DNA of 14,122 bases from NCBI GenBank assembly GCA_051883735.1, contig JBJEUH010000165.1, positions 1-14,122 of the forward strand, in the 5' to 3' direction. Position numbers and translations under genes: made by a program. Source of the stretch: Ventricola sp051883735 (GTDB lineage Bacteria > Bacillota > Clostridia > Christensenellales > Aristaeellaceae). The notes under the pieces are model-generated. The model was not told the origin of the DNA. It did not search any database and was given only the letters and a program-made list of their open reading frames with translations. This document shows, piece by piece, positions 1 to 9,890 of the stretch (positions are counted from its first letter, which is position 1; the number at the start of each line of letters is the position of its first letter).

Positions 1-26
1 TGAATGTTGGGGTTGGTCATGGACAT
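1..26 (-). CDS. rpoZ: RNA polymerase omega subunit, first codons only
   Basis: Only the first eight codons are visible, reading M-S-M-T-N-P-N-I on the minus strand; the rest lies beyond the left edge. The start at 26 follows a very good AGAGGAGGA Shine-Dalgarno, and a second ATG two codons later is less well spaced. The call rests mostly on position. In Firmicutes rpoZ commonly follows gmk, often in the order yicC/yloC-remA-gmk-rpoZ-coaBC, and this window shows the first three genes of that order with only 44 bases between gmk and this start. Omega is a small RNA polymerase subunit that helps assemble the beta' subunit. The visible residues suit an omega N-terminus but are too few to prove it. 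Confidence 0.6.
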
Positions 27-70
27 AAACAAGTTCCTCCTCTTTCTCACTCAAAAGCAGCGCAGGCGAA

Positions 71-652
71 TCATTCCTGCTGCGTTTCCTTCAGATAAAT
101 GCCGCGCAGCTGCTGATAGGCAGCCTCCACGTCCTCTCCGTTGACAATCCGGTAGCGATACTTGTCCGCAAAGGTCAGCTCATGCCTCGCCGTCGCCAGG
201 CGCTGCGCGATCTTTTCCTCCGTTTCGGTGCCGCGTCCGCGCAGGCGGTGCTCCAGCTCCTCATAGCTCGGCGGCAGTACGAAGATGCTCACGCACTCGG
301 GCATGCGCTCCATCACCTGCATCGCGCCCTGCACCTCGATCTCCAGCAGGACGTTTTTGCCCTGCTCGAGCAGGCTCATGACGTAGGGCCGGGGTGTGCC
401 GTAGCAATTCCCGGCGAACTGCGCATATTCCAGAAAGTCATTATTCGCGATGCGGTTTTCAAATTCCTGCCTGCTGATGAAAAAGTAGTGCTTTCCATCG
501 ATCTCGCCCTCTCGCGGCGCGCGCGTGGTGGCGGACACGGAAAACGCGATCTGATCGCCGAACTCGGCGATCAGCTTGGCGTTCAGCGTGCCCTTGCCCA
601 CGCCGGACGGGCCGGAGAAGACGAACAGCGTGCCCCTCTTTTGCTGCTGCAT
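71..652 (-). CDS. gmk: Guanylate kinase
   Basis: This gene encodes 193 residues, the normal size for guanylate kinase, which phosphorylates GMP (and dGMP) to GDP with ATP in purine nucleotide synthesis. The Walker A loop GPSGVGKGT is at about residues 14-22. It is followed by the GMP-binding segment with SVSATTRAPREGEIDGKHY at about 39-57, the Y-A-Q-F-A-G-N-C-Y-G-T stretch and the L-E-I-E-V-Q-G motif, and then the lid region with R-x-R-G-T-E. The ATG overlaps the remA stop as TGATG (one shared base), and the GAGGAGGAAG ribosome-binding site lies inside the end of remA, so the two are probably translationally coupled. It is the third gene of the yicC operon, with rpoZ downstream. Nothing in it is unusual. 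Confidence 0.97.
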   Translation of the reverse strand: MQQQKRGTLFVFSGPSGVGKGTLNAKLIAEFGDQIAFSVSATTRAPREGEIDGKHYFFISRQEFENRIANNDFLEYAQFAGNCYGTPRPYVMSLLEQGKNVLLEIEVQGAMQVMERMPECVSIFVLPPSYEELEHRLRGRGTETEEKIAQRLATARHELTFADKYRYRIVNGEDVEAAYQQLRGIYLKETQQE

Positions 653-927
653 CAGGGTTCTTCCTCCTCCACAATCGTGGTGTTGTCCTTCACGTCGAAG
701 CGATGGGCGATGGTCTCCGGCTGAACCGCCGAGAGAATCACGTGATCGCTGTCGGAAATGATGACGGCGCGGGTGCGGCGGCCGTACGTCGCGTCGATCA
801 GGCGGCGCTCCTCCTTCGCCTCCTGAATGATGCGCTTGACCGGCGCGGAATCCGGGCCGATGATCGCGATGATGCGGCTGGACGAAATGAAGTTGCCGTA
901 GCCGACGTTAATCAGTTTGATATCCAC
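652..927 (-). CDS. remA: RemA-like DNA-binding regulator (DUF370)
   Basis: This gene encodes 91 residues of the RemA/YlzA (DUF370) family. In Bacillus subtilis RemA is a DNA-binding activator of biofilm matrix and osmoprotection genes. The family signature is plain: an N-terminal INVGYGNFISSSRIIAI, then SAPVKRIIQEAKE, then the highly conserved LIDATYGRRTRAVIISDSDH and ILSAVQPETIAHR. The start is GTG at 927, six bases after a GGAGG box, and the protein begins M-D-I-K-L-I-N as in relatives. The last 15 or so residues form an acidic tail (T-I-V-E-E-E-E-P) that is partly dictated by the embedded gmk ribosome-binding site. Whether it regulates matrix genes here is unknown; presence upstream of gmk is conserved in many Clostridia that make no known biofilm matrix. 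Confidence 0.95.
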   Translation of the reverse strand: MDIKLINVGYGNFISSSRIIAIIGPDSAPVKRIIQEAKEERRLIDATYGRRTRAVIISDSDHVILSAVQPETIAHRFDVKDNTTIVEEEEP

Positions 928-954
928 CTTGTTCCTCCACTGGGGTTACGCCGG

Positions 955-1827
<873 letters not shown>

Positions 1828-1870
1828 CGCAGTCACGCTCCTTTGGCAAAATCGATTGATGGATCGTTTA

Positions 1871-1899
1871 ATTATAGCACCGCTTCCGGGAATTGGAAA
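1871..1899 (-). promoter_or_regulatory. Sigma-A promoter with extended -10 for the yicC operon
   Basis: On the minus strand the -35 box TTTCCA (1894-1899) is separated by 17 bases from a perfect TATAAT (1871-1876). The -10 box is preceded by TGC, giving an extended -10. The promoter lies between the ligA stop and the yicC start, about 44 bases upstream of the chosen GTG, so it separates the yicC-remA-gmk-rpoZ unit from the ligA unit. No terminator stands between ligA and this promoter, so some readthrough from ligA is likely. Confidence 0.8.
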
Positions 1900-1909
1900 G
1901 GCCCAAACG

Positions 1910-3910
1910 TCAGGATTTGCGCATTTCCCCGTTTTCAATCGCCGTCAGGAACTCCGCCTCGTCCATGATGCGCACGCCGAGCTTCTGCGCCTTTTCCAGC
2001 TTGCTGCCCGCGCTCTCGCCGGCCAGCACGACGCTGGTCTTTTTGGAGACGCTGCCTGTCGCCTTGCCGCCGTTTTTGCGGATCATTTCCTCCGCCTGCG
2101 CGCGCGTGAGCGTCGGCAGCGTACCGGTCAAAACGAACGTCATGCCGGCAAAGAGCTCGCCCGCCGCTTCCTCCTGGTGAATCTGCGGCCTCACCCCGCA
2201 GTCAAGCAGCCTGCGCACAAACGCCTGATTCTCCCCGTCCGCAAAGAATTCCGTGATCGAGCCGGCCACAATGCCGCCCACATCGTCAAGCGCGGTCAAT
2301 TCCTCCTCGCCCGCCTGCATCAGGCTGTCCAGCGAGCCGAAGTGCTCCATCAGATCGCGCGCGGTCTTCTTGCCGATGTTCGGAATGCCGATGGCAAACA
2401 GGAACGCGTCCAGCTCGCAGTCCTTGCTCTTTTCCAGCTCGGAAAGCAGCTTGTCCGCCTTCTTCGCGCCAAAGCCCTTGAGCGCGACCATGCTCGCCTT
2501 GTCGAGCGTATACAGATCAGCCGCGGAGCGCACGCCGAGGTTGTCATAAAACAACTCCGCCGTCTTTTCGCTGAACGCCTCGATGTCCATGCCCTGCCGT
2601 GACGCGAAGTGCGCCATGCGGGCGATGGCCTGCGGGCGGCAGGTCTGCCGGTTCAGGCAGAAGATGTGCGCGCCGCGCTGCGTCAGCGCTCCGCCGCACG
2701 CCGGGCAGACCCTCGGGGGCAGGATATCGGTTTCCGGCGCTTCGCCTTCGCCCTCCCAGACCACGCCCATGATCTCCGGGATCACGTCATTGGAGCGGCG
2801 CACCCATACGTCGCTGCCCACGCGCACGCGCTTGCGGCAGATGTCGCCGTAGTTGTTCAGCGTCGCGCGTTTGACCGTCACGCCGCAGATGTCCACCGGC
2901 TCAAGGTGCGCCAGCGGCGTGAGCTTGCCCGTGCGGCCCAGCTCCCAGGAGATCGCAAGGAGCCTGGTCACCGTCTCCTGCGCGGGGAACTTAAACGCGA
3001 TCGACCAGCGCGGGAACTTGTCCGTCGTGCCCAGCACCTCGCGCGTGCGCATGTCGGTCAGCTTGATCGTCGCGCCGTCGATGAGGAAGTCGAGCGAATC
3101 GCGTTCTGCCTCGATCCCGTGCACCAGCGCCATGGCCTCCTCGATGGACGCGGCATAGCCGGTGTACGGGCTGACGGGCAGGCCGTTTTCCCGGAGGAAA
3201 TCGAGCATCTCCTCCTGGGTTTCAAAGCTCCTGCCCTCGATGTAGCCCACCTGGTAAAACAGCGCGCTGAGATTCCGGCTCGCTGTCACCTTCGGATCGA
3301 GGTTGCGCAGCGCGCCTGCGGCGGCGTTTCGCGCGTTCTTGAGCGGCTCATCCGCCGTCTCGTTGTACTTTTCCAGCGCGGACAGGCGCATGATGCACTC
3401 GCCCTGCACCTCCATGCGGCCCTTGAACGGGATCTCGTGCGGGATGCAGCGGATGGTCTGCGCCTGCAGCAGGATGCCCTCGCCCACCTCGCCGTTGCCG
3501 CGCGTGGCCGCCTGCACGAGACGGCCGCCGTCGTAGGTGAGGTTGAGCGTCAGGCCGTCGAGCTTGTACTCCACGCAGTAGCGGTTCTCCGGCAGGCCGC
3601 CGGCCTCGCGGGTCAGCCTTTCGCAGCGCTGCGCCCAAGCGAGGATCTCCTCCTCGCTCTGCGCCTTGTCCATGCTCCACAGCCGCGCGATGTGGCGGTG
3701 CGGCAAAAAGCCCTCCAGCACCCCGCCGCCCACGCGCCGGGTCGGGGAATCTGCCAGCCGCTCGCCGGTTTCCGCCTCCAGCTTTCTCAGCTCGGCGTAC
3801 ATCGCGTCCCACTCGTCGTCGGACATGATCGCGTCGTTGCCGTCGTAGTAGGCCTTGGACGCTGCGTTGAGCTGCCCGATCAGCTCCTGCATGCGCTGCC
3901 TCTCGTCCAT
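1910..3910 (-). CDS. ligA: NAD-dependent DNA ligase, divergent motif variant
   Basis: LigA seals nicks in DNA using NAD+, in Okazaki fragment joining and repair. The protein has 666 residues, a usual length. The Ia-like N-terminus carries YYDGNDAIMSDDEWDAMY (about 21-38). The AMP-accepting lysine is K116 in the KLDG motif, and R137 sits in TRGNG. E171 (VQGE) and AFKFPA (305-310) match other nucleotidyltransferase motifs. The OB fold holds GRTGKLTPLAHLEPV (about 325-339). Zinc ligands are C402, C405, C418 and C424. Helix-hairpin-helix repeats span about 470-550 and a BRCT domain about 585-660. The usual TRGDG reads TRGNG here, and the region after it differs from the common TGEDVT, so this may be a clostridial LigA subgroup. 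The ATG follows GGAGGGATAACGG and lies three bases after the pcrA stop, so the two are co-transcribed. Confidence 0.96.
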   Translation of the reverse strand: MDERQRMQELIGQLNAASKAYYDGNDAIMSDDEWDAMYAELRKLEAETGERLADSPTRRVGGGVLEGFLPHRHIARLWSMDKAQSEEEILAWAQRCERLTREAGGLPENRYCVEYKLDGLTLNLTYDGGRLVQAATRGNGEVGEGILLQAQTIRCIPHEIPFKGRMEVQGECIMRLSALEKYNETADEPLKNARNAAAGALRNLDPKVTASRNLSALFYQVGYIEGRSFETQEEMLDFLRENGLPVSPYTGYAASIEEAMALVHGIEAERDSLDFLIDGATIKLTDMRTREVLGTTDKFPRWSIAFKFPAQETVTRLLAISWELGRTGKLTPLAHLEPVDICGVTVKRATLNNYGDICRKRVRVGSDVWVRRSNDVIPEIMGVVWEGEGEAPETDILPPRVCPACGGALTQRGAHIFCLNRQTCRPQAIARMAHFASRQGMDIEAFSEKTAELFYDNLGVRSAADLYTLDKASMVALKGFGAKKADKLLSELEKSKDCELDAFLFAIGIPNIGKKTARDLMEHFGSLDSLMQAGEEELTALDDVGGIVAGSITEFFADGENQAFVRRLLDCGVRPQIHQEEAAGELFAGMTFVLTGTLPTLTRAQAEEMIRKNGGKATGSVSKKTSVVLAGESAGSKLEKAQKLGVRIMDEAEFLTAIENGEMRKS

Positions 3911-3913
3911 CCG

Positions 3914-6334
<2,421 letters not shown>

Positions 6335-6343
6335 GGCTTTTCC

Positions 6344-6658
6344 TCAATCCTCGAGCGAGGCTTCCTCATCCTGCGGCATGCGCCCAAGCACCAGCTGATA
6401 GCCGCCCGCGCCATAGGTGAGGCTGCGGTTGACGCGGCTGATGGTCGCCGTGCTGGCGCCGGTCTTCTCGGCGATCTCCTGATAGGTCACCTTTTGCCTG
6501 AGCATGCGCGCCACGGCCAGGCGCTGGGCGACGGCCTGAAGCTCCTTGATCGTAAAGATATCCTCAAAGAACAGGTACGCCTCCTCGCGGTTCTGAATCG
6601 CCAGCATCGCCTCGGCAAGATCGTCAATCTGTTCATTCCTGATGCGCTCGTCCAGCAT
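6344..6658 (-). CDS. yerC: YerC/TrpR-related DNA-binding protein
   Basis: This gene encodes 104 residues of the YerC/YecD (TrpR-superfamily) group, a small helix-turn-helix protein usually found near pcrA and ligA in Firmicutes. The first half, R-N-E-Q-I-D-D-L to ELQAVAQRLAVARML, is helical. The DNA-binding helix-turn-helix is at about residues 57-80, with VTYQEIAEKTGASTATISRV followed by NRSL. I chose the ATG at 6658 because GGAGG sits six bases upstream and the length then equals the usual size. An upstream in-frame ATG at 6700 would add 14 residues, but it lies within the promoter. It is the first gene of the yerC-pcrA-ligA operon. Its regulatory target is not known to me and cannot be read from the sequence. 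Confidence 0.92.
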   Translation of the reverse strand: MLDERIRNEQIDDLAEAMLAIQNREEAYLFFEDIFTIKELQAVAQRLAVARMLRQKVTYQEIAEKTGASTATISRVNRSLTYGAGGYQLVLGRMPQDEEASLED

Positions 6659-6688
6659 ATGTACCTCCACACGTCGTTCAGTCTTTTC

Positions 6689-6717
6689 ATTATAGCACAA
6701 ACCGCGCAGGAAAAAAA
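6689..6717 (-). promoter_or_regulatory. Extended -10 promoter for yerC-pcrA-ligA
   Basis: TATAAT (6689-6694, minus strand) is preceded by TGC, an extended -10 identical over GTGCTATAAT to the one before yicC. At 17 bases upstream the hexamer is only TTTTTT. That hexamer is the T-tract of the upstream gene's terminator, so the -35 is weak and the extended -10 must carry recognition. The -10 is about 30 bases from the yerC ATG. Confidence 0.72.
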
Positions 6718-6745
6718 GGCGGGCTTTGATCTCGTCCGCCTTTTT
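6711..6745 (-). terminator. Intrinsic terminator after the SSB-like gene
   Basis: A perfect 10-bp stem, AAAAAGGCGG with CCGCCTTTTT, has a 13-base loop (6713-6722 and 6736-6745), and seven T residues follow on the minus strand at 6717-6711. It lies 38 bases after the stop of the tandem-OB gene. Because the stem carries A/T runs at both feet it could also work on the plus strand, although no plus-strand gene is present. Confidence 0.85.
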
Positions 6746-6782
6746 GTGTCAGATATCCAATTCTTCGCCGTCCATCTGCATC

Positions 6783-7466
6783 TCACTGGGGCAGGACCGC
6801 GTTGCTGCGAAAGTTGCCCATGCCGTGCACCGTCTGCTCCGCCGCGACCGACGGCTCCTCGCTCAGCAGCTCCAGGTGCCCCACGGAGACCTCGTACGCC
6901 GTCTTTTCCACGACCGTGCCGTCCGGCATCTGCTTCTGATACGCACGGGACTGCAGGCGGCCGGTCAGCTGAATCTTGTCGCCCACGGAGAGCTTCGCCG
7001 CAAAGCGCGCGCTGCGTCCCCAGGTGATGCACGGGATATAGTCGCTCTTGCCGTACGCGCGGTTGACGGCGAGCATCATGTCCGCAATCTCGCGGCCAAA
7101 CGGCGTGGTGCGATAGGCCGGCGCCTTGCACAGCGTTCCGGTGAGCTGGATCTGATTGGGGTTCTCGCGCTCGTCCGGCTCGACAATCCGCTGGGCAAAC
7201 GCCGTGATGAGCAGGCGGCCCGCACCCTCGATGATCTTGTTGTAGGAGCGCACCTGGCCCTCAATGGCCAGGCTGTCGCCGTCCTTCAGCATCGCGCCGT
7301 CCAGCAGGCGCTCGGAAAGCGTGATCGGCAGATGATCCATCGCACCGGAGAGACGCGGCACGCCCAGCGTCAGATAATAGAACTTCTCGCCAAAGGCCTC
7401 GTGCCCCACGACGGGCGTGCCGATGACCTTGCCGCTCAGGTGCAGTGTGTTAATGACGTTTTCCAT
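6783..7466 (-). CDS. Tandem OB-fold single-stranded DNA-binding protein
   Basis: This is a 227-residue protein with two SSB/PriB-like OB folds. The first covers about residues 5-95 (INTLHLSGKVIG..., FYYLTLGVPRLSG, DSLAIEGQVRSYN). The second covers about 104-200 and is the better conserved: NQIQLTGTLCKAPAYRTTPFG, then AVNRAYGKSDYIPCITWG, GDKIQLTGRLQSR and TAYEVSV. Such two-domain SSB relatives occur in Clostridia beside the normal Ssb. The acidic DDDIPF-type tip that recruits partner proteins in replicative SSB is absent; the protein ends N-A-V-L-P-Q. A housekeeping replication role is therefore uncertain. The ATG at 7466 has a perfect AAGGAGG seven bases upstream. It follows the deacetylase gene by 35 bases with no terminator between, so the two are probably co-transcribed, and a strong terminator follows. 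Confidence 0.88.
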   Translation of the reverse strand: MENVINTLHLSGKVIGTPVVGHEAFGEKFYYLTLGVPRLSGAMDHLPITLSERLLDGAMLKDGDSLAIEGQVRSYNKIIEGAGRLLITAFAQRIVEPDERENPNQIQLTGTLCKAPAYRTTPFGREIADMMLAVNRAYGKSDYIPCITWGRSARFAAKLSVGDKIQLTGRLQSRAYQKQMPDGTVVEKTAYEVSVGHLELLSEEPSVAAEQTVHGMGNFRSNAVLPQ

Positions 7467-7501
7467 TGTACGTCCTCCTTATTCATGTTCGCGTTTCGCT
7501 T

Positions 7502-8314
7502 TTATGCTGTCGGCGCTGCGGCCCTGTCGGGCTGCGGCGCGGGTGTCGGCGTACACAGGTGCTGCTCGCCGGTGTGGTCAATCCACGTCTCGCCCTGAAG
7601 CAGCAGCTGCGATACTGGAATTATCTTGTATCCCGCCTGCGTGTAATATTCAAGAATCCGCGGCAGCGCCTCCAGGATATATTTGGAGTCGTTGTGGAAG
7701 AGCACGATGTCGCCGGGGTTCACCGATTTGGTGCACTGCCTCACCATGTTCTCCGTGCCCAGGTTCTTCCAGTCGAGCGAATCGACGTTCCACTGCACGC
7801 ACTCGTAGCCCTCCTCCCGGCTGACCTTCACCACGGTGTCGTTGTACTCGCCGTACGGCGGACGAAACAGCGTCGTGGGCCTGCCGGTGATGGAAGCAAC
7901 CAGGTCCGAGCACTTCCTGAGCTCCTCGCGAATCTGCGCGGCGGAAAGCTGGGCCATATGCGGATGCGTCGCGGAGTGATTGCCGATCTCATGCCCCCGG
8001 CTCACGAGCTCCTGCACCAGGTCGGGGTACTTTTCCGCCCAGAACCCGACCAGAAAGAACGTGGTCTTCACGTCGTACCGGTCCAGGATGTTCATGAGCT
8101 CCTCCGTATTTGCGCGTCCCCATGCAGCGTCAAAGCTGATGGCGAGCACTTTTTCCTCTGTATCCACGTTATACACCGGAAGCTCGCGCGTCGCAACCGC
8201 GGCCATCAGCGCAGGCGCATCCCGCATGGACGCATAGGCCAGACACACGGCGAACAGCGCCGCCGCGGGCAGCACCCGCCTGACAGTCCGCGAATCGAGG
8301 CGCTTTTTGATCAT
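7502..8314 (-). CDS. Membrane-anchored polysaccharide deacetylase, PdaB-like
   Basis: This is a 270-residue NodB-fold (CE4) polysaccharide deacetylase. A basic start and a hydrophobic segment (about 12-30, RRVLPAAALFAVCLAY) indicate an uncleaved anchor or signal peptide with the enzyme outside the membrane. Motif 1 is SFDAAWG (60-66), in which the catalytic-base Asp is kept but the second Asp, normally a metal ligand, is Ala; this fits the sporulation PdaB-like group. Other motifs are HEIGNHSATH (108-117, with H113 and H117 as metal ligands), FRPPYG (150-155), DSLDW (178-182) and LFHND (205-209). The C-terminal tail (P-T-P-A-P-Q-P) is proline-rich. I chose the ATG at 8314, preceded by GGAGG at a slightly long ten-base distance. 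An in-frame GTG at 8440 would bury the anchor. Activity is uncertain given the changed metal site. Confidence 0.87.
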   Translation of the reverse strand: MIKKRLDSRTVRRVLPAAALFAVCLAYASMRDAPALMAAVATRELPVYNVDTEEKVLAISFDAAWGRANTEELMNILDRYDVKTTFFLVGFWAEKYPDLVQELVSRGHEIGNHSATHPHMAQLSAAQIREELRKCSDLVASITGRPTTLFRPPYGEYNDTVVKVSREEGYECVQWNVDSLDWKNLGTENMVRQCTKSVNPGDIVLFHNDSKYILEALPRILEYYTQAGYKIIPVSQLLLQGETWIDHTGEQHLCTPTPAPQPDRAAAPTA

Positions 8315-8607
8315 CTTTGCATCGCCTCCACTTTTTCCTTCGCACATTGTATATGTGCTGCAGGCGATGTTTAGAACGCTTTGATCCGGTCTCACCCATA
8401 AGACGAAGCGTGCGCCCATTTTCTTCCACGGAAAGCAAAGTTTCACATTTCCGCCTTAATTGGGCGGGTCAATGCGGCGGCGGTGTGTCCGAAGCCATGT
8501 CGCGCAGCGCTGCTTATGATTTCATATTGTATACGAAATCCACGCAGAACGTTCCCTCTACTTTTTCCGGGTCAGCGCCGGACTGCCGACCGTTCCATCC
8601 GCACATA
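8315..8607. other. Intergenic region with possible promoters of the deacetylase gene
   Basis: No protein gene is supported here. On the minus strand two similar boxes occur, ATATACAATGTG just upstream of the deacetylase (TACAAT at 8346-8351) and GTATACAATATG (TACAAT at 8526-8531). Each contains TATACAAT, which is a fair sigma-A -10 and also resembles the sigma-E -10 consensus in seven of eight positions. Neither has a convincing -35 at the usual distance. The distal box sits in an imperfect palindrome (8519-8539, ATTTC to GAAAT). Since PdaB-type genes are often under sporulation sigma factors, one of these is a plausible promoter, but this is inference. Confidence 0.35.
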
Positions 8608-8609
8608 AC

Positions 8610-8638
8610 AAAAGACCGGAACATCTACCGTTCCGGCC
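8610..8638 (-). terminator. Intrinsic terminator after the radical SAM gene
   Basis: A 9-bp stem, GGCCGGAAC with GTTCCGGTC (one G-U pair), has a 7-base loop, and TTTTGTT follows on the minus strand. It begins 17 bases after the radical SAM stop codon. It isolates the peptide-modification locus from the deacetylase gene. Confidence 0.75.
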
Positions 8639-8655
8639 TGCATCAGGTTTCCTGT

Positions 8656-9744
8656 TCACTTTTTCTCTTCAAGAAGCCTCAATGTTTCCTCCGCATAGCG
8701 GCAGAGGTATTCAGGCACGCCGTCATGCGCCCCGGTCTCCCAGTAGGCGCTGGCCGCGCAGGTATCGCACAGCGGACGCAGGGCACACGCCGCACACTTT
8801 TCATGAATCCTCACCGGCTGAACGGCGGAGACGATCTCCTGCCACGCCGCCTCGAAGCCCCGCTCAAATACGGGCACGGACGGTGCATTCAGCGTGACGC
8901 ACGGTCGCATCTCGCCCTGCCAGTTGATCGCAAAGGAGCACTTTCCCGCCATGCAGGACATCTGCCGCTCATACGGAAACGCGGGATGCTTGACCCGAGC
9001 CAAGCTGCTTTCGGCAAACAGACGAAACTGCTCCTCCGGCATCTCCGCCCGCAGCGCCTTCACCCGGGCCTGCGCGGCCACCTCCGGGCACAGGCGGGCC
9101 TGCGCGTCAAACGCGCGGCTCCGCTCCCGCGTGCACGGCACCATATAGGTGTCCATGTGCACGGGCATATCCAGTTCTTTGCCCAGCGCGTAGATCGCGT
9201 CCATGTCCTGCACGTTCAGCGGGGTCACGCTGCCGTTGATCTTCACGTCCACGCCCGCTGCCTTGAGCAGATGCAGCGCGCGAACGGTCCTTTCATAGCC
9301 CTCTGCCCAGCCGCACAGCGCGTCATAGGTCTCCCCGCTCGCGCCGTAGAGCGTGACGTTGATGCGTCGCGGCTTCTGCTGCCCGAAGAATCCCGCCCAT
9401 TCCTCATCGATCAGCGTGCCGTTTGTGTTCACCGTCAGAATCATGCCCATGCGCCGCAGTGCCGTATAGATCTCCCGGAATTCCGGATGCAGCAGCGGCT
9501 CGCCGCCCGTCAGCAGCAGAAACAGCACGCCCGCGCGCTCCATCTGCCGTCCGAGGGCCATCCATTCCTCCGCCGTGCGCAACCGCCCCTGCGCCTCCAT
9601 CTCCGCCCGGCTCAGGCGCACATAGCACATGCGGCAGTTCATGGTGCACAGCGGCGTCAGCTCCAGCGTGCCGTTGGCGGGGCGCAGGCGCTGCGCCGCG
9701 CGGGCAAGCGTCATCCTTTCCAGGGAAAATTCTCTCTCGTTCAT
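8656..9744 (-). CDS. Radical SAM/SPASM peptide-modifying enzyme
   Basis: This gene encodes a 362-residue radical SAM protein with a C-terminal SPASM domain, the architecture of enzymes that modify ribosomally made peptides or proteins. The SAM-cluster motif is C33-T-M-N-C37-R-M-C40. LLTGGEPLLHPEF (77-89) is the SAM-binding GGEP motif, and N-T-N-G-T (106-110) and INGSVTPLN (169-177) continue the barrel. The SPASM cysteines are C264, C269, C282, C317, C320, C326, C329 and C348, enough for two auxiliary Fe-S clusters. The ATG at 9744 has AGGAGG four bases upstream; the frame is open further upstream but without family resemblance. It follows a PqqD-like protein and a candidate substrate gene, so it probably acts on that substrate. 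The bond it forms is not predictable here. The substrate gene's terminator lies upstream, so expression may depend on readthrough. Confidence 0.88.
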   Translation of the reverse strand: MNEREFSLERMTLARAAQRLRPANGTLELTPLCTMNCRMCYVRLSRAEMEAQGRLRTAEEWMALGRQMERAGVLFLLLTGGEPLLHPEFREIYTALRRMGMILTVNTNGTLIDEEWAGFFGQQKPRRINVTLYGASGETYDALCGWAEGYERTVRALHLLKAAGVDVKINGSVTPLNVQDMDAIYALGKELDMPVHMDTYMVPCTRERSRAFDAQARLCPEVAAQARVKALRAEMPEEQFRLFAESSLARVKHPAFPYERQMSCMAGKCSFAINWQGEMRPCVTLNAPSVPVFERGFEAAWQEIVSAVQPVRIHEKCAACALRPLCDTCAASAYWETGAHDGVPEYLCRYAEETLRLLEEKK

Positions 9745-9754
9745 GCGTCCTCCT

Positions 9755-9769
9755 GCGGGCTGTGCCCGC
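9755..9769 (-). promoter_or_regulatory. GC-rich hairpin abutting the radical SAM ribosome-binding site
   Basis: GCGGGC and GCCCGC form a perfect 6-bp stem with a three-base loop, ending directly at the AGGAGG of the radical SAM gene. It could limit or position ribosome loading. It has no T-tract, so it is not a terminator. Confidence 0.4.
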
Positions 9770-9846
9770 TCCCGCTTCCGAACAGCTCTGCTCCATGGCG
9801 TTCTTCGGTGCTTGCTGTACGATTCATGGCACACTACCCACCGGTC

Positions 9847-9873
9847 AAAAAAGAACCGGATTGCTCCGGTTCT
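9847..9873 (-). terminator. Intrinsic terminator between substrate and radical SAM genes
   Basis: A perfect 9-bp stem, AGAACCGGA with TCCGGTTCT, has a GCAA tetraloop and runs into six T residues on the minus strand. It lies 17 bases after the substrate stop codon and about 100 bases before the radical SAM start. I see no good promoter in the 100 bases beyond it (a TTGACC has no matching -10). It therefore most likely works as a partial terminator, giving much substrate transcript and little enzyme transcript. Confidence 0.85.
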
Positions 9874-9890
9874 CAGATCAGTGTATCCAA

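Noticed and set aside
1828..1938. N-terminal extension of the YicC-family protein to 1938
   Set aside because: The extension runs through the TATAAT promoter and the end of ligA, and the family begins at M-K-S-M-T-G-Y-G-R next to a good ribosome-binding site.
8315..8446. Longer form of the deacetylase starting near 8440 (GTG after AAGGCGG)
   Set aside because: It would place about 40 unrelated residues before the basic and hydrophobic anchor and pass through the likely promoter region. The ATG at 8314 fits the family better, though the longer form is not fully excluded.
8514..8624. A 36-codon minus-strand frame just after the radical SAM gene
   Set aside because: It begins inside the terminator hairpin and has no ribosome-binding site. 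I see nothing that supports translation.
9825..9846. TTGACC after the substrate terminator as a -35 for the radical SAM gene
   Set aside because: At 16-18 bases downstream only GC-mixed hexamers such as GAATCG are found, so no acceptable -10 exists.
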